Shown here: in pieces, positions 46,375 through 53,838 of the stretch
Position numbering within the stretch: the first letter of the stretch is position 1
Layout: each line of letters begins with the position of its first letter
NCBI RefSeq assembly: GCF_006636215.1
Contig: NZ_VIFM01000009.1
Coordinates: forward strand, 1 to 64,000
Length of the DNA stretch: 64,000 nt
Direction: 5' to 3'
Origin: Myxococcus llanfairpwllgwyngyllgogerychwyrndrobwllllantysiliogogogochensis
GTDB taxonomy: Bacteria; Myxococcota; Myxococcia; Myxococcales; Myxococcaceae
The notes under the pieces: generated by a model
Database searches by the model: none
Told to the model about the DNA's origin: nothing
Seen by the model: the letters and a program-made list of their open reading frames with translations, nothing else
Position numbers and translations under genes: made by a program

Positions 46375-48551
46375 GACGCCTCCTCGGGCTTCATCAGGCG
46401 CCGGGTGAAGACGGACCAGCCCATCAGCACCACGAAGATGAGGACCGAGTACGCCGCCGCGAAGCCGTACTGCTCATTGCGCTGGAAGGCCCAGCGGAAC
46501 GCCTCCGACACCAGGATGTCCGTGGCGCCGCCCGGCTCGCCTCCGGACACCAGGTAGATGATGTTGAACATGTTGAACGTCCACACGCTGCCCAGGATGA
46601 CGGCGGGCAACATCGCGGGCTTGAGCAGGGGCAGGGTGATGCGCCGGAACTGCGTCCACTTGCTCGCCCCGTCCACCTCCGCCGCCTCGTACAGCTCCGG
46701 GGGGATGGACTGCAGCGCGCCCAGCGCCACCACCATCATGAACGGGAAGCCCAGCCACGTGTTGGTCGCCACGTTGGCCGCGAAGGCCGTGGAGAAGCGG
46801 GTGAACCAGCTCACCGGCTCCAGGTCCAGCGCGACGAGCAGGCCGTTGATGGCGCCGAACTGCCGGTGGAACATCCCCTTCCACATCAGCGCGGTGATGT
46901 AGTTGGGCACCGCCCACGGGATGATGAGCAGCACCCGGTAAATCCCCCGCATCTTGAGCAGCGGGTCCTTGAGCACCAGCGCCAGCCCCAGGCCGATGCT
47001 CACGTGCAGCACCACGTTCACCACCGCCCACAGGAGCGTCACCGCGAGCGTGAAGTAGAACGAGAGCGGCTCGGTGATGCTGTAGCCACGGCTGGCCAGG
47101 ATGTCGACGAAGTTGGCCAGGCCCACGAAGGTGTACTGCCCCGCGTCGTGGTGGAACAGCGACAGCGACAGGCCCACCACGAAGGGGATGAACACCAGCA
47201 CCAGCAGACCCGCCGCCGCGGGCGCGACATACGCCACCGCGCGCGACACATCCGGATAGCGCTGACGGAATGTCTGGCTCTGTGCCGGCCGCCGCAGCAC
47301 CCACGCCGTGCCTCCGCCCAGGACCATCACTCCGGCGAGACCCAGCCAGGGCATGGGGCTGGCGTCGGGTGGGCGCTCCCGGTGCAGGGCCCGGTAGCGA
47401 CGGTCAGCGAGCGCACCCGCGTCCTCGGGCCGCGTTCCGCCCTGGAGCACCGCGCGCAACGTCAGCTTCATCGGCTCCCACACGCGGGCCATCTCCAGCG
47501 TGTTGGGCATGGGCGTGGCGTCCTTCGCCGCCTCGCGGAAGGAGGAGATGAGCGTGTCGTCCTTCACTTCCTGGAGCTGGTACGCGGCCACGTCCGCCGG
47601 AATCTGCCGGCCCACCGTGGTGCGCACCCGCGACGCCTCGCCCAGCGACAGGAAGCGCGCCAGCTCGTGCGCCCGCGCGGCCTGCTCCGTGCGCGAGGAG
47701 ACGAACGCCGCCTCCACGCCGAGGAAGGGCCTCATCGGCGTGCCCGTCTCGCTCACCGTGGGCAGCGCCACCACGCGGAACTGCACGGACGGCGCGATTT
47801 CTCCCGTGAACCAGGGGCCGCTGATGGTCATCGCCACGCGGCCGTCGTTGAAGAGCGTCTTCACCAGCGCGCCCGAAACCTCCTGGGGCATCATCCCTTC
47901 GTCCTGGAGCCGCTTCACGAAGGCCAGCGAGCGCGCCATCCCCGGCGTGTCGAAGCTCGCGCGGCCCGTGGCGTCGAAGAGCGGCCCGTCGAAGCCGAAG
48001 AGGAACGGCGCGTGGAAGTAGAAGTCGCCGCTCTCGTACGCCAGCCCGAAGCGCCCTTCCTCGGGCTTCGACAGGGTGGGCAGGAGCGCCAGCAGCTCCG
48101 CGGTGGTGGTCGGCGGGCGCGGCACCAGCTTCGTATTCACATAGAGCGCCAGCGACTTGAGCGACATCGGATAGCCGTACACCTGGCCATCCACCTCCAG
48201 CGCCTCCACCGTGTTGGCGAAGTAGTCGGCCCGGACGAGGGTCGCCGTCGTGGGCGCCAGCAGGTTCTGTCCCTGGAAGTTGCGCAGCCGCTCGTGGTTG
48301 AAGATGAAGACGTCGGGCCCCGCGCCGTGGGGGATGGCGTTGGTCAGCTTGGCCGCGTAGACGTCATAGGGCAGGGCGAGCATGTCCACCCGCACGCCCG
48401 TCTTCTCGGTGAAGAGCGTGGTCGCCTGGAGGAGCGCGGCCTCTTCGCCACCCCGGTACGCGTGCCACAGCTTGAGGGGTGCGGTCTGGGGCTCCGCCGC
48501 GTGCGCGCTCCACGCCGTCGCGAGCAGCACCAGCGCCAGCAGCCTCTTCAA
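46371..48551 (-). CDS. Fused sugar-binding protein and MalF-type permease
   Basis: A 726-residue fusion. Residues 1-18 are a Sec signal (TAWSAHA). Residues about 20-400 are a solute-binding protein: KLWHAYRGGEEAALLQ, GAGPDVFIFNHERL, GYPMSLKSLALYVNTK and DGRVAMTISGPWF are typical of the MalE cluster. A single hydrophobic segment (WLGLAGVMVLGGGTAWVLRR) then returns the chain to the cytoplasm, and residues about 440-726 form a MalF-type permease, with FIPFVVGLSLSLF and the EAA loop ELYEAAEVDGASKWTQF. The binding protein is normally separate. The topology is consistent with a periplasmic tethered receptor. It overlaps the ATPase gene and malG by four bases each. Confidence 0.92.
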   Translation of the reverse strand: MKRLLALVLLATAWSAHAAEPQTAPLKLWHAYRGGEEAALLQATTLFTEKTGVRVDMLALPYDVYAAKLTNAIPHGAGPDVFIFNHERLRNFQGQNLLAPTTATLVRADYFANTVEALEVDGQVYGYPMSLKSLALYVNTKLVPRPPTTTAELLALLPTLSKPEEGRFGLAYESGDFYFHAPFLFGFDGPLFDATGRASFDTPGMARSLAFVKRLQDEGMMPQEVSGALVKTLFNDGRVAMTISGPWFTGEIAPSVQFRVVALPTVSETGTPMRPFLGVEAAFVSSRTEQAARAHELARFLSLGEASRVRTTVGRQIPADVAAYQLQEVKDDTLISSFREAAKDATPMPNTLEMARVWEPMKLTLRAVLQGGTRPEDAGALADRRYRALHRERPPDASPMPWLGLAGVMVLGGGTAWVLRRPAQSQTFRQRYPDVSRAVAYVAPAAAGLLVLVFIPFVVGLSLSLFHHDAGQYTFVGLANFVDILASRGYSITEPLSFYFTLAVTLLWAVVNVVLHVSIGLGLALVLKDPLLKMRGIYRVLLIIPWAVPNYITALMWKGMFHRQFGAINGLLVALDLEPVSWFTRFSTAFAANVATNTWLGFPFMMVVALGALQSIPPELYEAAEVDGASKWTQFRRITLPLLKPAMLPAVILGSVWTFNMFNIIYLVSGGEPGGATDILVSEAFRWAFQRNEQYGFAAAYSVLIFVVLMGWSVFTRRLMKPEEAS

Positions 48552-49636
48552 GACGCCACCTCGAGCGACTCGCGGTCCACCGGGTGGCGAAGGGCCACGG
48601 ACCCATCCTCGGTGAAGACGTGCAGCGCGTCCGCCACCGGCGACAGCGACACCCTGTCCCCCACCGAGACCTGGGAGCCCTTGTCGAAGCGCGCGGCCAC
48701 CAGGCCCGCCTCCGTGCTGACGAAGGCATAGCCGTCGAAGCCCAGCCGCTCCACCGCGTCCACCGTGCCCGTCAGGGGCCCCAGCGCCGCCACGCGCAGG
48801 TCCTGGGGCCGCAGGCCCACCAGGAGGTTCGTCGCACCCGGGGCGAGGTCCGAGGGGGACAGCAGCGTGAAGCCCTTGCCCACCAGGTTCGCGCCTTCGC
48901 GTCGGGCCTCCAGGAAGTTCATCGCGGGCGAGCCGAGGAAGCCCGCGACGAAGCGGTTCGCCGGGCGGTTGTAGAGCTCCAACGGCGGCCCCACCTGCTG
49001 CAACACGCCCGCGTTGAAGACAGCCACCCGGGTGGCCAGTGTCATCGCCTCCACCTGGTCGTGGGTGACGTAGATCATCGTCGCGCCCAGCCGGCGGTGC
49101 AGCCGCGCCAGCTCCCCGCGCATCTGCACCCGCAGGGCGGTGTCCAGGTTGGACAGGGGCTCGTCGAAGAGGAAGACCTTCGGGCGCCGGACGATGGCTC
49201 GCCCCATGGCCACCCGCTGACGTTGTCCACCCGACAGCGCCTTGGGCTTGCGCTCCAGCAGGTGGCCCAGCTCCAGCATCGTCGCGACTTCAGCCACCCG
49301 GGAGGCGATCTCCGCCGGGGGGAACTTCCTCAGCGTCAGGCCGAAGGCCAGGTTCTCCCGCACCGTCATGTGCGGGTAGAGCGCGTACGACTGGAACACC
49401 ATCGCCACGTCGCGATCCCTCGGGGGCACGTCGTTGACGCGCGCCCCGCCGATCCGCACCTCGCCCGAGTCCACCTGCTCCAGCCCCGCGATGAGCCGCA
49501 GGAGTGTCGTCTTTCCACAACCCGACGGCCCCACCATGACCAGGAACTCGCCCTGTCCCACCTGAAGGTCCACGCCCTTCACGATGAGGTTCGGGCCAAA
49601 CGACTTCTTGATTCCGCTCAAGGTGACTTCGGACAA
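48548..49636 (-). CDS. malK: MalK/UgpC-type sugar ABC ATPase
   Basis: A 362-residue ATPase with the ABC domain in the first 230 residues: Walker A GPSGCGKTT, signature LSGGQRQR, Walker B KVFLFDEPLSNLD and switch YVTHDQVEAMTLA. The C-terminal part is the OB-fold regulatory domain of the CUT1 family (LLVGLRPQDLRV). It energises import through the two permeases encoded by the next genes, overlapping the first by four bases. It is the first gene of the minus-strand arm, opposite the debranching enzyme gene. Confidence 0.92.
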   Translation of the reverse strand: MSEVTLSGIKKSFGPNLIVKGVDLQVGQGEFLVMVGPSGCGKTTLLRLIAGLEQVDSGEVRIGGARVNDVPPRDRDVAMVFQSYALYPHMTVRENLAFGLTLRKFPPAEIASRVAEVATMLELGHLLERKPKALSGGQRQRVAMGRAIVRRPKVFLFDEPLSNLDTALRVQMRGELARLHRRLGATMIYVTHDQVEAMTLATRVAVFNAGVLQQVGPPLELYNRPANRFVAGFLGSPAMNFLEARREGANLVGKGFTLLSPSDLAPGATNLLVGLRPQDLRVAALGPLTGTVDAVERLGFDGYAFVSTEAGLVAARFDKGSQVSVGDRVSLSPVADALHVFTEDGSVALRHPVDRESLEVAS

Positions 49637-49857
49637 GACGCGCTCGAAAATGAGGGGAGAGAACGGCGGGGCACATTACCCGGAGCGTCGCGCTTTCCCC
49701 AAACCTCGCCGGTTGGGCGCGGTGCGTTATTCTCGCGCCGGGCCATCCGGAAGTTTCCGGGGTCCGTAGAGGGACAACTGGGGTGGCCGCCTTGTCAGCC
49801 CCAGAAGGCGCTTGTTATGGAAGCTGACATCCGGTCCGTCGAGGTCTACCCCACCGT
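49637..49857. promoter_or_regulatory. Divergent control region of the alpha-glucan locus
   Basis: A 221-base gap between the transport operon and the hydrolase operon. It holds the palindrome at 49747-49760 and CGCCTT/AAGGCG arms at 49788-49810. A regulator acting here would control both arms, but none is encoded in the window. Confidence 0.5.
49747..49760. promoter_or_regulatory. Candidate operator CCGGAA-GT-TTCCGG
   Basis: Perfect 6-base arms around GT, about 100 bases from both divergent start codons. It is a natural candidate for the sugar-responsive repressor site; it is not a standard LacI/MalR sequence. Confidence 0.4.
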
Positions 49858-52299
49858 ATGAGCACTCCCCGTTGGTCCCTCTCGAGGGGCGCGACCCTGG
49901 TCGCTTTTCTGTTCGCCGTCGGTTGCAGCGAGAGCGACTACGTCCGGCTCTACCACAGCGAGGCCCGCGCCCCGAGCTACACCGTCGAGGACGTCGAGTC
50001 GATGAAGCACATGGGCGCGACGTTCACCGACCAGGGGGTCAACTTCGCCCTCTACTCGGAGAACGCGACGCGGCTGGAGCTGCTCCTGTTCGATGATCCG
50101 GAGAGCAACCGGCCCTCGCGCACCTACGAGCTGACGCGCTACGGGGACGTGTGGAACGTCTACGTGGAGGGCGTGGGCCTGGGGCAGCACTACGGCTTCC
50201 GGGCCTGGGGCCCCAACTGGGAGTTCGATCAACGCTGGTTCCCCGGCTCCATCCACGGCTTCCGCGCGGACGCGGACGTGGACGGCAACCGCTTCAACCC
50301 GAACAAGCTGCTGACGGACCCGTACTCGAAGGCGCTGCACCGGGACCACGACTGGAGCAAGGGCAGCACCGCCAGCGGGCCGGCGCGCACGGAGGTGACG
50401 TACGCGGCCTCCGCCAAGAGCGTCCTCGTCCAGAGCGACTACCAGTGGGGCGACGGGGAGCGGCAGTGGCGGGACAACCGCCAGAACGAGCAGTGGGCGG
50501 GCCACAAGTGGCAGGACCTCATCGTCTACGAGGTCCACGCCAAGGGCTTCACCGCGGACCCCGCCAGCGGCGTGCGCTTCCCCGGCACCTACCGGGGCCT
50601 GGGCGAGAAGGCCGACTACTTCAAGGACCTGGGCATCACCGCCGTGGAGCTGCTCCCCATCCACGAGAAGCCGCTGGACGGCGGCTACTGGGGCTACCAG
50701 ACGATCAACTTCTTCGCGCCCGAGCTGTCCTACGCCGCCTTCAAGCGGCCGAACGAGGTCGTCGACGAGTTCAAGTGGATGGTGGAGGAGCTGCACAAGC
50801 GCGACATCGAGGTCATCGTCGACGTCGTCTACAACCACACCGGCGAGGGCGGCCTCTGGCGCGAGAAGCTGGAGTCGGACGACGTGCTGCCCGGTGAGCC
50901 GCTGGACTCGTTGGACCCGGCGGAGGTCGCCGGCGTGTACTCGTTCCGCGGCATCGACAATCAGGCGTACTACGGGCTCAACGGGGACCGGCGCACGTAC
51001 TGGAACAACACGGGCGTGGGCAACCAGACGCGGCCCAACCACCGCCCCATGCGCAAGCTCATCATCGACAGCCTGCGCTTCTACGTCGAAGAGCTGCACG
51101 TGGATGGCTTCCGCTTCGACCTGGCGCCGATCCTGGGCGAGAGGGATCAGGACTACAACCGCTGGGACGACCCGAAGAACACGGTGCTTCAGGAGATCGT
51201 CGATGACCCGGTGCTCCAGCGCTACAACACGCGCATCATCGCGGAGCCCTGGAGCGCGGGTGGCTGGTACTGCATGCCCATGGGCGAGTTCCCCAACTCG
51301 CTCACCCAGCCCGGCAACGGCTGGTACGAGTGGAATGGCCGCTTCCGCGACTGGTGGCGCGCGTTCATCAACCGCGACGACTGGAAGCTCAACTCCAACG
51401 AGGGCTCGCTGTGCGGCAGGCCGGGCTCCGCGGACGGCGCCTTCCTGATGTACGGCAGCAAGGAGTGGTACTCGCGCAACGGCCGGCGCCCGTATCACTC
51501 CATGAACTTCATCACCGTGCACGACGGCTTCACGATGTATGACTTGTTCACGTACGAGGTGAAGCAGAACAAGTGCGGCCCCCTCAACCCGGTGTGCTGC
51601 GACACGCCCAACAGCCCCTTCTGCGACAAGGTGAGCGGCGAGGACCACAACCGCTCGCGCAACTGGGGCCCGGTGGGTGACCCGCGCGGGGAGAGCATGC
51701 GCCGGCAGATGATGCGCAACGCCTTCATGGCGATGATGATCAGCCACGGCACGCCCATGATTCTGGGCGGCGACGAGTGGATGCGCACGCAGCTGGGCAA
51801 CAACAACGCCTACTCCACGCGCGCGGACAACTCCTTCAACTGGTACCAGTGGGGCGCCTACCTGGCGCGCGACGAGCGGCACCGGATGTACGAGTTCGTC
51901 AAGGCCGCCATCCGCCTGCGCAAGGAGCACGCCTACGCCTTCGCGCCGCCCGACTACGAGAAGGGCTCGCCCCTGGTGTGGAAGAGCGCCCAGAACACCG
52001 AGGAGGTGGGCTGGGACACCAAGCAGTTGATGATGCACTACCCCGATACGTCGTTCGGCCCGGAGCTGGTGGTGCTCATCAACATGGAGCCGCGCGCGGT
52101 GGAGTTCACCCTGCCTCCGGGGCGCCAGTGGAAGCGGCTCATCGACACCCAGGCGTACTTCGACAGTCCCGAGTACCTGTCCGCCACGGGCCTGGAGTCC
52201 CGAGTCACGGGCAACTCCTGGCTGGACGCGCCGTCCCCCGTGACGGGGGTGACCTACGGGGTGCCCGAGCGCACCATCGTCGTCCTGCGCGCGGAGTAG
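49858..52299 (+). CDS. GH13 glycogen-debranching / isoamylase-type lipoprotein
   Basis: An 813-residue lipoprotein (lipobox AVGC near residue 23). A CBM48-like N-domain (TDQGVNFALYSENATRLEL, YGFRAWGPN) precedes the GH13 barrel. Catalytic residues are Asp421 in GFRFDLAPI, Glu463 in IIAEPW and Asp556 in TVHDGFT; YNHTGEGG is also characteristic of debranching enzymes of the isoamylase/GlgX type. It should cut alpha-1,6 branches of starch or glycogen, here anchored on the cell surface rather than in the cytoplasm. The promoter region is shared with the malK operon; the porin-like gene follows after 39 bases. Confidence 0.92.
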   Translation: MSTPRWSLSRGATLVAFLFAVGCSESDYVRLYHSEARAPSYTVEDVESMKHMGATFTDQGVNFALYSENATRLELLLFDDPESNRPSRTYELTRYGDVWNVYVEGVGLGQHYGFRAWGPNWEFDQRWFPGSIHGFRADADVDGNRFNPNKLLTDPYSKALHRDHDWSKGSTASGPARTEVTYAASAKSVLVQSDYQWGDGERQWRDNRQNEQWAGHKWQDLIVYEVHAKGFTADPASGVRFPGTYRGLGEKADYFKDLGITAVELLPIHEKPLDGGYWGYQTINFFAPELSYAAFKRPNEVVDEFKWMVEELHKRDIEVIVDVVYNHTGEGGLWREKLESDDVLPGEPLDSLDPAEVAGVYSFRGIDNQAYYGLNGDRRTYWNNTGVGNQTRPNHRPMRKLIIDSLRFYVEELHVDGFRFDLAPILGERDQDYNRWDDPKNTVLQEIVDDPVLQRYNTRIIAEPWSAGGWYCMPMGEFPNSLTQPGNGWYEWNGRFRDWWRAFINRDDWKLNSNEGSLCGRPGSADGAFLMYGSKEWYSRNGRRPYHSMNFITVHDGFTMYDLFTYEVKQNKCGPLNPVCCDTPNSPFCDKVSGEDHNRSRNWGPVGDPRGESMRRQMMRNAFMAMMISHGTPMILGGDEWMRTQLGNNNAYSTRADNSFNWYQWGAYLARDERHRMYEFVKAAIRLRKEHAYAFAPPDYEKGSPLVWKSAQNTEEVGWDTKQLMMHYPDTSFGPELVVLINMEPRAVEFTLPPGRQWKRLIDTQAYFDSPEYLSATGLESRVTGNSWLDAPSPVTGVTYGVPERTIVVLRAE

Positions 52300-52338
52300 G
52301 GGCAGGCAGGCGAGGTGCGCTATAAGCGGGGCCCGTCC

Positions 52339-53838
52339 ATGCGAGTCCTGCCAGCGCGCCTCGGCGCCCTCCTGCTGCTCTTCATCCCGCTCGTCACCCT
52401 GGCCGACGCGTCGAGAGATCGCTTCGGCGCCGCGGGTTACTTCCGCATCATGACCCGCCCGGATTTCTCGGGCGGCTCCGGCCAGCTCGGGTACTACTGG
52501 CTGTACGGCCGGCTCCTCAACGAGAGCCCCTACGGCGAGCTGAACCTGAGGCTGGACGTGCTCCAGTCCGCGCCGGGAACCGACGAGGCCTGGGCGGAGG
52601 TGCACACGCGCTTCTCCGGCACCTCGTTCCGCTCGGCGGACCCGGGCAACGGCTCCTTCGTCAACTTCCGCGCGGACTACCTGTTCGTGCGCGCCGGCAA
52701 CATCCTGCTCGACAGGGTGACGTGGCAGCTCGGCACGCTCGAGGACCGCTGGAATGACTTGCACATCTACGACCAGCGGCCGGCGACGCTGCTCTGGGAC
52801 ACCGTGGGCCTGTCCGGCACGTACCAGGGAGACCGCTACGACGTGCTGCTGGCGGTGGGTGACAGCGGCTACACGCTGCGTCCCCAGAAGTACAATACGG
52901 TGCTCACCGGCGCCGCGTCCTTCCGCTACCGCCTGATTCCGGGGCATCTGGAGCTGGGGGTGCGCGGACAGCTCGGCTACGAGCCGAAGGTGCGGGGCAA
53001 CCGCAACGCGCTCTACGCGTCGCCCAACACCAACTACGAAGACTATGTGCGGCGCGAGGTGGTGCAGCGCTACTTCGAGCAGAACCCGGGTCAGGCGGAC
53101 TACGCGGTGGGCAACCTGACTCCGCGCAGCGCGCTGTCTTACCGGGCCATGGGCTACGTGGGCTTCGGCAACGTGGGGCCGCTCATCTGGGACAACCTGT
53201 ACCTCACCTTCGAGCGCAAGCACCCGGACCAGGCCTACACGGAGCGCGTTCGCGACAGGGAGTTCTCGGTCTTCATCGCGGACCAGACCGACGAGCGCTA
53301 CGAGGCGGCGCTGGGCAACGAGGCCTACATCAAGCTCATCCCCGACAAGCTGGAGGCCCTGTGGGGCGTCTGGGTGGGGTACGCGTTCAACGAGGACAAC
53401 GCCATCAAGCCCGGCGACGACGACCGCCTCATCGCGTCCACGGTGCTGCGGCTCCAGTACTTCCTCACCGAGCGCGTCCATCTCCTCGTGGAGACGAGCA
53501 TCGCCACGGAGCGCAGCAAGAACGGCAACCTGTATCGCAACCACGTGGACTCGGTGTTCACCAACTCCGGGGGCGTGCCGGACTCGCGCGGCCTGGAGTA
53601 CGGCGACAGCGACACGCGCAACACGTGGCAGGGCAAGGTGGGTGTCGTCCTCAATCCAACGGGACGAGGCATCTACGCGCGCCCCAGCTTGCGGCTGCTG
53701 TATGGCTTGCAGCACTCCTCGCAGCACGCGGCGTTCGGCAACTCCTTCGTGGATAGCCTGGACCAGTACAACACGTACATCGGCCCCGAGCGCCACTGGC
53801 ACTCGGTGGTCGCCATCGAGGCCGAAGGATGGTTCTGA
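52339..53838 (+). CDS. Maltoporin-like outer-membrane protein
   Basis: A 499-residue exported protein from ATG 52339, signal peptide ending PLVTLADA. The rest is rich in aromatic-edged beta strands (FRIMTRPDF, GYYWLYGRLL, FRADYLFVRAG, LWGVWVGYAFNED) and ends VVAIEAEGWF, with the C-terminal Phe of outer-membrane barrels. It is larger than E. coli LamB and not clearly homologous by eye, so the maltodextrin-pore role rests mainly on position between the debranching enzyme and amylase genes. The amylase gene overlaps its last 10 bases. Confidence 0.75.
   Translation: MRVLPARLGALLLLFIPLVTLADASRDRFGAAGYFRIMTRPDFSGGSGQLGYYWLYGRLLNESPYGELNLRLDVLQSAPGTDEAWAEVHTRFSGTSFRSADPGNGSFVNFRADYLFVRAGNILLDRVTWQLGTLEDRWNDLHIYDQRPATLLWDTVGLSGTYQGDRYDVLLAVGDSGYTLRPQKYNTVLTGAASFRYRLIPGHLELGVRGQLGYEPKVRGNRNALYASPNTNYEDYVRREVVQRYFEQNPGQADYAVGNLTPRSALSYRAMGYVGFGNVGPLIWDNLYLTFERKHPDQAYTERVRDREFSVFIADQTDERYEAALGNEAYIKLIPDKLEALWGVWVGYAFNEDNAIKPGDDDRLIASTVLRLQYFLTERVHLLVETSIATERSKNGNLYRNHVDSVFTNSGGVPDSRGLEYGDSDTRNTWQGKVGVVLNPTGRGIYARPSLRLLYGLQHSSQHAAFGNSFVDSLDQYNTYIGPERHWHSVVAIEAEGWF

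Noticed and set aside
49846-53802. A very long open frame antisense to the debranching enzyme and porin-like genes
   Set aside because: It lies opposite genes with clear catalytic motifs; such frames are common in high-GC DNA with strong third-position GC, and its translation is low-complexity Val/Ala/Arg without a recognisable domain.
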